A stretch of 64,000 nt of DNA from Apostichopus japonicus (Eukaryota > Echinodermata > Holothuroidea > Aspidochirotida > Stichopodidae), in contig NC_092568.1 of NCBI RefSeq assembly GCF_037975245.1, positions 4,413,001 to 4,477,000 of the forward strand, in the 5' to 3' direction. This document shows positions 1 through 12,205 of the stretch, piece after piece; the first letter of the stretch is position 1, and every line of letters begins with the position of its first letter. Position numbers and translations under genes: made by a program. The notes beneath the pieces are model-generated. The model did not search any database. It was not told where the DNA came from and saw only the letters and a program-made list of their open reading frames with translations.

Positions 1-169
1 AAAACCTTGAAAAGTGGGGCTGACGGGTATTGTGGGCCGCGACGTAGAATCACCTTCAAAAGCAAAGACCCACAGGAGATGCGATCAGGTCGAACGTGAT
101 GTGTGCCGGGTTGACAATCTTCAAAAAGGTTATGGATGGAAAAAAAAACTATTAGGAAATACTTGGTTC

Positions 170-343
170 TCAGGCAAAAATTGTACATCTGGTTGGTTAT
201 TTCAAGCCCGAGAGGTGCCGTCTCCGGTGATCTGGGGGGTATCAAAATAAGAAACTTTCTTGTACGCTGCGCGCCAACCGATGGTGGCGCTCCGCTTAGA
301 TAGTAATTCGCGCCCCCCGGGTTTGAAAATCCTGGATACGCGC

Positions 344-345
<2 letters not shown>
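170..345 (-). mobile_element. Family A hAT-like MITE fragment
   Basis: Inverse copy of the family A core (cttgtacgctgcgcgccaac, ggtggcgctccgcttagat), ending in a ggatacgcgcctg-like terminus that abuts a (TA)n tract. The left boundary is not defined. Confidence 0.6.

Positions 346-390
<45 letters not shown>
346..390. repeat. (TA)n microsatellite
   Basis: About 45 bases of TA next to the family A fragment at 170-345. Confidence 0.9.
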
Positions 391-394
<4 letters not shown>

Positions 395-2386
395 ACATAA
401 TATTTTAAAAGCCCCCCCCCACCCCCTGGGTCTCACCAAGTGTAAATCCGGAACTAGTTGAAACGCACATGAATTCGTGTCACAAGGGCTATTCCTCCTT
501 TCATGTTAAAGGAATAATGAAATATTTAGTTTGATTTGACATTGCATGATGTGAGCATGTACATTTATTAATGCATATATATCGAGGCTGCACAGTTGTC
601 ATAGTGGAACATTGATTACATCAATCATTATTCATCAATCACTTACTATAGGTTGTCTAACTATGATCAATCGTAATCATAATAGCGTTCATAATATCCG
701 ATATGATATATATGACGAATAGCTTTACATGCATATTCCATAAGCCTGGAAGACCTTTGTATGCCCTTAAGTTACATCAAAACCACGATTTAAACCAAAT
801 ACCATACAGTTAACATTGGTCGGATGGAGAGGGCGGGGGGGGGGGGGTGTTGTAGAGGAAGGAGAGGGGAGGGAACTGGGGAGACCAATCGTGGATGCAG
901 GTATAGTTGTCAAAGCGCATAGAACTTGTGGATTATGCGCTATATAAATAACGGCGTAAAAATAATAATATATAGGATCCTTATGTTTTAATGTAGGGTT
1001 GCTTAGCTTATCTGGTACTTTTTCCCATTAATGAGATATCCTGTGGAGGGCCGGGCTAAGTTTGAGAACATATACCAAACAACACGCCTGTGCTTGTAGC
1101 CCAATGTAAATCATACAAGATTAGAACAGCCGTGACATCGCTGTAATATTTTTTATATATAGTACTGATGTCGCGTTCGGTTCGAGAGCGATTCATCCTT
1201 ACTGTGGTATTTATTTGTTCTGTTTAAAACTTTATCCACGGACCCCTCCCCCTCCCCTCCCTCTCCCTCTCCCTCTCCCAGTTCATTCAACGTTAACCCC
1301 TCACTCTTACTGACACTGATAATATGTTCTATATTATAGAGTTTCTGTGAATAATGGATAACTATATTTCTGATATTCTTTTCTGTTCCTTTGTATACTT
1401 AAAATATCTCTCTATAAGATAAATACCAATTTCTTTAGCCTAATGGCGGAGGGTCTGCAACTTCTGTGACGTCGGAATTAATTTATCAGGCACAAACTGT
1501 TTACGGCATATAAGTGATTGTATGTTCTTTCTAGATGTAACGAAGGGTAGGGAGGGAGGGGGGTCACAAATGCTGACCTCGGTTTGTAAACGCTTCTCCT
1601 TGAACACATACCATCTGTATCACTAGTCCTCCTCTGCCTTTCCACTTCACCTTCCATCACATGCGAGAAATAGATCCATACCAAGAAAACCTCATTCGAA
1701 TCTTACAAAAAGACTGTACTCATCTTCCTCAGTGAAATGTTATCTCTGTGTCTGTCTGTAGGCTATAACGAGGCAAAGCAATCTTGCACTTTTGAGAGGA
1801 ACGTATAAGTATAGAATATGTTAGAACCAGTTTAAAAGATCTATGTTATCGACAATTATCCGTGTTTAACGATCTATGACAATTTACAAAGAGTAACAAC
1901 TGAATCCTGTAAATGTTCGACATTTGTTCAATTTGTGGAGAAAGAAGATAGATTACAGTTAAGACATGAAATGAGTGAAATGGGGTATGATACGATCTTT
2001 TTAAAAACGGAGGGACTGCAAAGAAAGGTTTGTTTTTATCTTTTCCTTTCTGTTTTTAGTTTAACCAAACGAATTGTCTCTTTAATTTTCTCTACATCCG
2101 GATGGAAAGTCACGTTCACGCTCGTAAATGTATCCTCTGTGGTCGTTTACATTGTTACAATAATCTAGTAAACTATAAAATGTTATACGCTTAACCTAAA
2201 TAGACTATAAAATAAGATATTTAGAGAGGAGACTGCCTTTATAACTCTTTTTTTTGGGGGGGGGGGGGGGGTGGCGGGGGATGGGGGGTGTTGCGGTTAA
2301 TAAGGTACTTTCCTTTTAAGTCACAAGAGGTGTTTGTTATGCAACGTAAAAGAGTTAGTAAACATTTTCTACAGTAGAAGTAGGTC
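391..2386. other. No gene seen
   Basis: AT-rich sequence with C-, G- and CT-rich low-complexity patches (408-426, 834-847, 1243-1280, 2253-2300). No reading frame here resembles a known protein or has convincing splice context. Confidence 0.6.
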
Positions 2387-2389
2387 TTA

Positions 2390-2794
2390 AGGCCCGGTCA
2401 CACTATACCGATTTTTTATCGGAATACTACCCGATTTTCCCGGAGGAATCGAAACAGCCAGGTTTTCGTTCGGATCTTCTAGCCACAGTGATAAAGGACC
2501 TGATTTGCTATCTGTTGAGCCATTCCGATGTGGAATAGCCCTCTCCTAACTTTTGACATTGACTCCGTTTCCTTTTATCGGATAGCTATCCGATTACTCT
2601 TCCGATTTTTATCGTTTTTCGATGTGACGTCACTTCAGAATGTAGTCCGTTCCAGAACCCCTCAGATTTGGAGTAGGTATTCGAATATTCCACTGCATTC
2701 ATTACATTCACTACCACAAACCTCACTCTTCGGCCTACAATCGGAAAAATCGGACCGTATTCCGATAAAATATCGCTGTAGTGTGACCGGGCCT
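2390..2794. mobile_element. MITE with 38-bp TIRs and TTA duplication, 405 bp
   Basis: The termini aggcccggtcacacta and tagtgtgaccgggcct extend to about 38-bp inverted repeats (about 34 matches). The flanks are TTA on both sides (2387-2389 and 2795-2797). A 3-bp TTA duplication suits PIF/Harbinger-like elements, but the superfamily is inferred only from that. The interior repeats 'ccgat' motifs on both strands and has no transposase. Confidence 0.75.
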
Positions 2795-2797
2795 TTA

Positions 2798-4214
2798 CAT
2801 TTCTGATTTTGGATAAATAAGTTTGCAAATAAAGGGGACAAAATTCCAACAAGTATCTTTAGGTTACATCATTGTGAAGAACAACTCCGTCAAACAACTA
2901 AGAAACATCATATTCCGTTTGGGTGATATCATAGCTTAAAAGCCATATCTGGGAGTTGCCATTTTGTAAACCTGTGTCATCGTACCACAAGGATCTGAAA
3001 AAGTCTAACTTTCTCTTGTTTTTTTTCTCTTGTTTCTCATGTTTTTCTTTTTCATATTTTCAAGGTAATATGTCGATATGTTTGACACCCGAATGTCCTG
3101 CCATGAGTAGGTCATGTTAAGAGCCTCAGTATGCTTAATTCAACATTCCTACACACAATTTCATTACAGAAAATAAACATTGTAATCAACTTGATAAAGA
3201 GAAACATAAGACGAAATACAGCACACTAGCACAGGTGGCTCGATAATGTCATATTTTCAATATTATTTTAATTAACATATATGTCTATAGTAGCTCTTGT
3301 TTCAATATAGGAGAGACATCATAACAATATACATATATTATATTATATATTATATATATATATTAAAGTAGAAGAAGAGGACAGTGTTATCATGATACTG
3401 TATGTGTACCTGAAGCCATGCCTGAAGGACTTGTATTTTTGGTGACATTTTGTCATACGGTTAGAAACTATCCTTAATTTTTTACTTGGGTTACTATATA
3501 CGATTGAAAAAGATGGCGGTATATAGATATAAATGTTCCACGTGATAAGCATCCAATTCGCTGTAACTCAAATGTATATACGTCGTGCACCATGGCCGTG
3601 TTTATTTGTATATATTTGTATATACCACAGTAGGCTACCAGTTGCCAGGTGAAAATCTAAATTTTACCTGTCTATATTTCCTGTCTATTTCACTTCTAGT
3701 CCTCTTCTAGTCACCGGAATGCGGTAGAACTTTATACCGAGACAATATTGTCCCCTCGTCTGTTCGTGTGTCTACATGTGGAGTATCCGTTGAAACAGCC
3801 ACTGTTGTAGTAGGCTACGGTATATTTGATTCTCTTTTTCACATGTTACACACGAAGGAGGAATCACATCTTCGTTTATCACGGCTTCGAATTTGAAACA
3901 GTATCGAAAAGTTCAAGAAATGCATCAAATGTACATTTATTATAAAAAAAAGTGAAAAAGTAGGAGTTAAACAATATACGCGTGCAACATAAAATTATAG
4001 TCCAACTGTTAGGAATTACTAACCAGTTCTAACGAAGTTCTATCTGAATGGCTGAAACACGTTTCTTCCCTCGAACACAGCAGATAACTAACGTATATAT
4101 CACCTTAACATTATTGCAATCCTATAATGATATTGGATTTGTATCAAATCTGTATATACAGGGGATCTATTCTCGAGAAATTAATGAACTGTTAGGATAC
4201 AGTTAAAACCAGTG
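2798..4214. other. No gene seen
   Basis: AT-rich sequence; the only structure noticed is a short TA-rich stretch at 3328-3365. Confidence 0.6.
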
Positions 4215-4410
4215 GCGGAGATTTCTTGTCAGAAGTGGGGGGGGGGGGGGGTTGCAGGCCATTGATGAAATAAAAAGTCATAACTGCTGGCTCACTATCT
4301 AAGTGGAGCGCCACCATAAGATGGCGCGAAGTGCACAAGAATCTTTTGGCAAATATTGCCTCCCAGATTGCAGTAAATGGCACTGCACTGCCCAGGCCTG
4401 GAAAAGCTGC
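4215..4410 (+). mobile_element. Family A hAT-like MITE fragment
   Basis: A cagtggcggagatt-type terminus, a G-run of 12 or more, then the core ctatctaagtggagcgccac and gcctcccagattgcag. No target duplication was identified. Confidence 0.6.
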
Positions 4411-4718
4411 ATTTAACCATTTCATACTTTGAAAATTGAAATCTCATGTTCTGTCACTGATGTGTTACTATAATGAAAAGCAAGAATTTTCGTTTCTTCA
4501 TGTTGTATTCTCAACTTGTAAATAAACGGTCACCATGGATTTTCTGAATCGCATGCGCTCTACCAGTGCAACATATAGGATACAGTAAAATTCATTTCAA
4601 TGCAGTTTTCCCGCGTGGGTGCAAAATATTCTGGAGCACCGTATGTTGTTTTATTAGCTGTCCTTGATACTCTCAGTCAGTTACAGCATAATAGTTCTAC
4701 ACTAACCATATCACAGGC

Positions 4719-4885
4719 AGGGGCGTCGTGCGAAAATAAATTTGGGGGGGGGGGGGCCGTGAGCAGGTGATGACTATCTAAGCGGAGCGCCACCACAGGT
4801 TGGCGCGCAGCGTACAAGAACATTTTTCGTCTGGCACACCCCTCAGATTGCAGGAAACGGCACTTCCCGTGCCTTATGGCAGTAA
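4719..4885 (+). mobile_element. Family A hAT-like MITE fragment
   Basis: It starts caggggcgtcgtgcg, has a G-run, then the core ctatctaagcggagcgccac and cacccctcagattgcagg. The right terminus is not recognisable. Confidence 0.6.
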
Positions 4886-5221
4886 GCAACACCCCTAAAA
4901 TTGATAACAATTTCAGGCAATTTTTTATGATCGCCATTTATTCCTCAGTTTACCAATTCCTTGCTCCCAGAAGCGCTCAAAATTTAAGAAATCGAAACAT
5001 CTTTGTGTTGGCTGATCCATGATCGCCGCCCATGCCCGTGAGAAGTGGTGACTGGGTGAAGAAAAAGCAATCTTTCTTGTTTGCGACCTTCCTGCAAATT
5101 CCCGAGCTAGTTGAATAATGTCCACTGCATCCAGCTTTTTCTTGTGCACGTTCAAAACTTTAGGGAGAAAAGTGTTCAGAATCTTAACACAAGTCAGTTC
5201 AAAATTATTTGAACACCAGAT

Positions 5222-5882
5222 CAAGGGCGGCGGAAGCACTTTTAATCTGGGGGGGCACCGACATCAAAGGGCACTTTGCAGAAATTCGATTGGACTGATG
5301 TAGCCTGATATTTAGTACCCTTTAGTACCCTTTATATCTCTTATTGTATTATCTTATTTGCGTATACACATCACTCCATCCCCCCCCCCCCCTGAAGGAA
5401 AATACTAGCACTACTATACTAGCACTGCAATATCCAATGTGCAAATTGGGAAACAGGGAACAAGTTTTCTATTGAGACAAATGAGGTGAAATCATGCTAG
5501 TTGCTAATGTAGGAATCTTCCGAATTAGAGTTTATTTCTTGTTAATATCTTAACAAATTGTTTCCATTCGAAATAGCTTTGAGTTTGACCCACATATATT
5601 CATTAAAAGTCAGGGGCGTAGCCAGCATTTGCAAAGTTGTATGTACGACTATCTGAGCGGAGCGCCACCATCAGTTGGCGCGGAGCGTACAAGAAAAATT
5701 TTGGTTTTACAAACCCCTCAGATGGCCGGAAGCGGCCCTTCCCGAGTGTTCATTCTGGTTCCCTGGCCTCTTGCTAACTTGAGACACCTCAATTTTTATG
5801 TAGAAAAAGGGCACATTTTTAACCCTGAGGAAAAGTGGGGGGGCACGTGCCCCCTGTGCCCCCCCCGGTTCCGCCGCCCTTG
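5222..5882. mobile_element. hAT-like MITE, 661 bp
   Basis: The inverted termini are caagggcggcggaagc and cggttccgccgcccttg. The 8-bp duplication caccagat is perfect at 5214-5221 and 5883-5890. A family A fragment starting caggggcgtagccagc (about 5613-5790) is inserted inside. There is no coding capacity. Confidence 0.85.
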
Positions 5883-8800
5883 CACCAGATTGCGTGTGTT
5901 ACATTCTGGTGTCAAAAGACTGAATTTGCAGTGTACAGAAACCGAATGAGTCATTAATTTTCTACACGCTGCGTTTTTATAGAGTAGGCCTACCGAAGTG
6001 TGACGTCAGTTATGCATGACTATCGTGCCGTGTGGTCTAAACAAACTTAAAACAAATTAAACTTAAACCAATTAACAAACATAAACCGTAACGCTATAGG
6101 CTTTTGAATCGATCATGTTTTGATCATTCTTTTTCTTTATTTTTGTTTGGAATTTCACTCTTTATGACCCACGAACAAGTTTGACCATGATTATAGGCCA
6201 ACATACTTGCATTTGTAGAGTTTCCTTTCGTAAGTATGACTCACTGACGATTAAAAACAGAAGTGCCCAAATCGTAAATATTTACGTTGACTTTATACGA
6301 AAACTGTCAACAAGTTACAGTTCCGCGAAATTGTGTGGGCTTGTGGCCATAGCAAGTTAGCAACAGGCAGTTATTTCAATCTACAGTCATCACATACTCC
6401 AAACTTTGCCAAAATAGTCCTAACTCCTAAGGTAGTCCCCTACAACACAACCAATGTAATTATCAATTCATGCCTAAAAACAATAAGAGTACATTTTTAC
6501 CAAACGGTGCTGTGTAGGACGTAAGGCACGTGCGGCGAAATCGACCTCGCATTGATAGTGCCAAAGCGCGCTAGCCTAGCGACAGATTTCGACACTCATA
6601 TTGCCTACGTACATGTACTTAAAAACACCTCGTTGAAGTTGGCAAGTGTATGTATACAGTTCCAAATCTATTCAACAGCAACAAAACGTTATTTTGTGTA
6701 TGTCTGTTGTGGGGTGAAGTTAGCGCTATGAGCTACAAGTTCCAATGCGCAAGGTGGGGGAAAGGGGCTAGAAATAATGTGTGGGTCAATTCTAACTCGG
6801 TTTTGTTAATTGTTGATGTATCAGGTAAAAGGTTGAAATGACTTTAACAATTTCAAATTTAATAATTTGATTTATTATGCCATTTGGAGCACATAACATA
6901 GGCTATAACAGAACATTACTGGCAAAAACTGGGGGGGGGGGGGGTTGATTGTGTGGGCCAACCCCCCCCCCCTTCAAAAAGTGGGGGGTTAAAAATCCCA
7001 ACCCCCCTGTTTCTCCGCCCATGGTTAAAACTGCAAGTTATTCGTTTTGTAACTTAGCATAAAATAACAAAACAATTTTGAATTATCACAAAGATATACT
7101 CTACTATAGATATAGTCCAAATGTTCCGTGAAATTCTAAAAAAAATTACTCCGAAAGTAGAGCTCGTGAAAAATTATTGAATTCCGTAGGCTACATTTAG
7201 CCCGACTTGCCTGTTAATGACAATAACGATCGTGTACATCCCGATACCCATAATCAAGCATACAAAATCGGCTAGAATTTAGCTACGTCTCCTGTAGATA
7301 TGCTATAGGCATAATCGGCTAATGATGTTAATTCAGATCAATTCTTTTACTCTGCTCTCTGAAGGCCTAAAGTGGTCTAAATTTATAACTCTACAAGATA
7401 TACCGTGGATCAGTCTATTAACGGGATGAGTTATATATATAAACGCAACCAACGAACCAACTTCAACTCAGGACTCGTCGGTGATGAAGATATAATGAAC
7501 ATTTCATTAAGATCTGAAAGAACCGTTGAAACCAAAACCGAAAACAAAAGCTGGCAATTTGAAGTTTTCTCATTTTAGTTTTAGTTTTCACTGGTTGGAA
7601 GGTTTTATGCAGGATTTATATTGATCTTATTGTTTTCGAGAAGATTTCTTTTTCGTTTTATTTAATGTTGTAGACCTATGTCGTAAATTGGATGAGGAGA
7701 TCATAAAATGCTCTCAATTAAGTTTGTACTGTTTGCTGTAGACTGCGGGGAGATAATTATAAATGGCGAAGATGATTCTAGATTGGTCCTTAATATGAAA
7801 AATGGGGAAAAACAAGCCATTTCGAGCACATATATTGTCAACCAACCTACTGACGGTATTGTTTATACGGTACAATATATGCACATGCAGTGAAACACCA
7901 TACATATTTTGCATATGTATATACTGGAATAATGCTAGGTCTGTGTCTTAAAGGTCAAAGGTCCGGCCATTGAATTCTATTATACAGAGAGTCAAATAAT
8001 GATCATTAATGTTCAAATGATTTATGATTTCTCTCACTGACACGGTCATAGCACTGTACCTGGGAATAAACTTTGAAGATTTGTGGCAAACCTTTAGTAT
8101 GATAAAATTTAATAGCAATAAGTCATGAAGGTCATTTGTCATTTTGTGAACACAAAATAGATAGGATTATTCATATTGCCCAAACAACTGCACACAAATA
8201 TGAAAAATTGCTGATTTCTGGTGGGCAACTATATAGAATGCATATATCATTCAGAAAACCTTTTGTTTTTGGGAAGTGGATTTGAGAACTTTGTTGTTCA
8301 AGGATCCGTGTTTGAAGTCATCACACATGTCCATGCCGTTAAAACACATATCCAAGGTTCAGCACAGCTACATGCTAGGGTATATACAACTGTTCTAAAT
8401 AAGATTTGCAACCCGAATGTGCACAAGACCGTCACGCAACCGACCCCCCCCCCACCATCATCCCATCCACCTGAAGCCCGTCATTAAATTAACTGAATTT
8501 TTTTTCTCTGTTTTATACAAGCTCTGATATCAAAAAGACACACCAAGATTAAAACTTATAATTATCAATAATATAACAATTCGAAAAGTTGTGTATGTAT
8601 GTATTTCAGTGGCGGCGGAACCAGGGGGGCTTGGGGGGGCTCAGCCCCCAATGAAAAAGTTGAGGGGGCAAATGCATGATAAGCCCCCCCCCCCCCAATA
8701 TTTACCAAGGCTCCGAAACGTGCATCTGCCCATTTTTCAATGCATACTTGTCGATCTGTCCGATATACTATTATAGGTGTAATAATTTTAGTAAATGCTG

Positions 8801-9429
8801 GGGGACCCTCGGCCCATCCCCTGGCTATAGACCACATTGTAACCCCAACCGCGTCTTCACGCCCCGTGAAAAGTGGAAGCAGTGAGTGTGAGTACCGGTA
8901 AGCGCAACACAACTTCGTCTTAGGCCAATGACTTGCCTCATTTCAGCCAGTTCTCCAACATCCCCTGAAGGATATATCCTTCTAATGGTAGCACATTTCC
9001 CATGGATATATCCTTCAGGGACATTTTCTTCTAATTGGAGATGTATCTTTCGTAGGGTTTATCCTTCTAAAGTGCCTTAAGTGTGATAACAAAAACACAA
9101 TATTAGCATTTCACCTGTACTGTTTAGGGTACATGCATTCGTGACAGTGGTTCATAGAAATTTGTTGGCAACTGCACATGGTTTGGAATTACCCATTTGT
9201 TGACATTAAGAAATGCTTTCAGTTTTTTCTTATAACATTTATTTAATTATTGCATTTAATTGCAAGTAGTAATTTACTACACTCAAAAACGTCTTTGCGA
9301 GCACACTACGAGTAATAGCTACTCTCTTAAAACACCATCGAATATACAAATTACCATGTTTTTACAGATTTTTACGTGCAATTTGAGAAATTGCAGGCTT
9401 GAGACCCATATTTTAGGGCTAGGTATTCG
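5883..9429. other. No gene; eroded DNA-element ends
   Basis: G-run/C-run remnants that look like ends of hAT-like MITEs lie at 6925-7025 (ending ctccgcccatgg) and 8608-8720 (starting cagtggcggcggaacc). Their partners and target duplications were not found. The rest is AT-rich with no supported gene. Confidence 0.5.
8963..9020. repeat. Inverted repeat, 17-bp arms
   Basis: ccctgaaggatatatcc (8963-8979) and its exact inverse (9004-9020), spacer 24. Part of the arm, aggatatatcct, is itself palindromic, and diverged 'tatccttc' words follow to 9075. Function unknown. Confidence 0.75.
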
Positions 9430-9588
9430 CAGCATAAAACACTCGGGAAGTGCCGTTTCCGGCCAACTATGGGGGTTTGAAAAACCCAAAATTTTCTTGT
9501 ACGCTCCGCGCCAACTGATGGTGGCGCTCCGCTTAGATAGTTTCCACATTTTAGCCCCCCCAATAATTTTCCCGTTCCGCCGCGCCTG
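9430..9588 (-). mobile_element. Family A hAT-like MITE, inverse copy
   Basis: Inverse core (cttgtacgctccgcgccaac) and terminus gttccgccgcgcctg ending at 9588. The left boundary was not found. It is directly followed by a SINE copy. Confidence 0.65.
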
Positions 9589-9591
9589 ATG

Positions 9592-9830
9592 TATTTTAGA
9601 TCCTCCTGTAAGCAGGAACTCGCGAAGAAGCCTCATTGGCTTATCAAAGCCGCAAGCTGACCGAAGTCAGTCTCTTAGATTCATATTTAACGTCAATGAT
9701 TATAAATTGTCAATTGTCAACAACTCATGAAACTGGACGACATACATTAATCTTGGATTGACTCGAACTCGGGACCTTATGATTGAAAGTCACCGGCGTT
9801 AACCACTGAGCTAACACTCGTAGATGTATG
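9592..9830 (-). mobile_element. tRNA-derived SINE, near full length
   Basis: Read on the minus strand it begins with a tRNA-like head: A box tagctcagtggttaacgcc, B box gagttcgagtc. A body containing gacttcggtcagcttgcgg and cttcttcgcgagttcctgc follows. The same body occurs on the plus strand at 44171-44363 and 46265-46480. Three copies with a polymerase III promoter head fit a SINE family; I cannot name it. Confidence 0.75.
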
Positions 9831-10537
9831 TGGGTGACATGTGTGAAAGCCTTCTTCCCGGATCATGAACAAAGCTATGATAACTTAAATTTAGTTCTTA
9901 CTTGAAAGTGGCGTCGGAAGTATTTCGATCATATATTTATATATTCCGAAGAAACTCGTGTTGGATAATGTACGGTAGATGAATTTTCACATAAACAAAA
10001 AAACTAATTAAGAATAGTTTTCAAATATTACTTGAGATGTCTGATGCTTTTAATTTTAATAATAACCTTCAAATATATTCTCGTTTATGGCCGAGCCATC
10101 CAAACTCAATCCGTTTTTAGTTCTTGAGTGGATTGTTTTTATTATTATATTGAGTATAAGCAATACTTCATCGATTCATTTAAGCATCAAAAAGGAATTA
10201 GCCTTGAAAACATTTGAATTAATTTCTGTTCGATTCATATACAATAGGTCTATTACTGAAGTGGTGCCAATAGCCAAGTACCAACTGAATTAAATACGAT
10301 AAACATCGGTTTTTGTTCTTGTCTTAGACGAACAAATAAAACTCTGTCTCGCCAGTAGAACGATTTCTAACTTCCTTTGAAAAAAGGAAAGAAAAATAGT
10401 CATTTTAACGGTAGCAGTGAAGCGAAGCATAAATCAAATTAAGAGGCTGATAATGGTTTGAATAGCACTACTCCTTCAACATCATAAATTGAGTTAGTGC
10501 ATGTGAATGTTAGGTTCGGTCCTTGTAAGGATATTAA

Positions 10538-10834
10538 AGGATTGGTTCAGTTGTCATACATGTTTATGTTATATGAAAGAGGACAATAAAAGAAACACAA
10601 TGGTGAAAAAACTGTTCAAATATCTTTTTTCGGTTAAATATATTTTCAAGTGTAAAGTTTTATCAGATTGTGTAGAAACTGCTGAAATCTGACTAGCTGT
10701 GATGTCACATCCTCACATTCCTGAAAAGTCTTTGTTTTTTCCCCAAAATATTTTGTGAGATTTCATGACCATTGTGTTTCTTTTATTGTCCTCTTTCATA
10801 TAACATAAACATGTTTGACAACTGAACCAATCCT
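10538..10834. mobile_element. MITE with about 72-bp TIRs and TTAA duplication, 297 bp
   Basis: The left arm aggattggttcagttgtc and its inverse at the right end form inverted repeats of about 70 bp with very few differences. TTAA flanks both ends (10534-10537 and 10835-10838), as for piggyBac- or Kolobok-type elements. It has no coding capacity. Confidence 0.82.
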
Positions 10835-10838
10835 TTAA

Positions 10839-12205
10839 AGGTACAACAAGTTGCATTGATCAATTCTAAGGTCCAAGGTATAACCATGTTACTAGCCATG
10901 GATCAGACTAAAAAACCTCCGTGAACATAACCGTGAATTGTCTGGTGAGGTTTGCTCTATCTATCATGGAGCAAAATTATCAACCCGTCCATAAACGTTA
11001 CCATCTTTTAGGTTTTGAGTTTCATGGTTAAGTTGCAAGTTCATTTAGAATCCAAATCAATCACTGCATCTCAAAGAATGTTTTTCACTTCTGAGCTAAA
11101 ACATAAAATTTACAAACAAAGAACACAACAAAAAAATGAAAAATAACATATACAAACAGAAGTAGAGAATAATGAAAAGCAGATTATAAAAAAGTTCAGA
11201 AAGCCAATAAAAATATGGAAAAGAACCGTAAGATATCAAAAGAATTCAAAAGTAAGTGGTTCGGTGTATTTTTTAACGTTACCGCTTAGTACTAAGGTAA
11301 TAATGAAGACATTCGACTGACCACTGTCATATCTTTAACAAACATACGGGGGACAAGTGAGGATTTTGTTAATTCTTGGAAAGGTCGTCCCCCCCCCCCC
11401 CCCCATGTATTCTTGCTTTTGTTTTGGCAGGTGATAAATGATTCCCGGTGTTTCAAATAAATTGGAAAATCTAGATACTCAACTCAGTTACGAGGTTTCA
11501 AATGAATCTTTACAAGTCAGACTAATGGCGTGTAGAATACGTGTTTTATTGGAAAATTGAGCAAAATATTTACTTTACCAATCCAGCTTGGTACTTTCAG
11601 TTTACAGCAAGTCCACAGCGCAAAGTGTAGCTTTAACTTGTATCATATAGGCCTATTATCACTGCGATCGTGTTCAAGATTTCTCTATTGACCTTCAAAC
11701 TGAACACGGAGCAATATTTAAGTTTCCGATAAATTACATCAGGGTCAGAACTCTGGAAAAAACATGGGTTGACATTTACAGCAACTGACAATAGAAGAAA
11801 AAAAAACATCTCCACGGTTACGTAGTGGACGATTGTCATCTTCTCATTAGAAACTGTATAAAACAAACTGTACCTTTTATTCAATCATTGGTATCTTTTC
11901 CTGTCTGTTTGATGACAAATGAGACAAATGAGACAAATAAACCTACAGCTTCCTTACATTGCTATTAGAGTAGAAATAAAGATTATTGGTGGAATAACAG
12001 TTCCATACTACCTGGCGGTTTTGACGTCTGCGAAAAGCAAATCGCGCCAACACAACAAACACAAGCGCACGAACCTTACAACATATCGTTGTGAAATACC
12101 TAGGGGCCTAACGTTAGGCTAGTAGTATATGAATTCTTTTTAATAATACTAGTATAGTGTGTTACTCATTAGTCTTCGCTAAGAGTAAGCGTTTTATAAA
12201 CGATA
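10839..12205. other. Upstream region of UBR7
   Basis: It contains the UBR7 5' UTR and promoter, whose start cannot be placed. No TATA box is obvious near 12150. A C-run (11391-11404) resembles a MITE end. The region 11990-12120 is slightly richer in CpG (gcgaaaagcaaatcgcgcc). Confidence 0.4.

Noticed and set aside
11633-11884. An 83-residue minus-strand frame with a hydrophobic stretch, possible secreted peptide
   Set aside because: The hydrophobic run comes from an A-rich tract read in reverse. No homology or splice sites could be supported.
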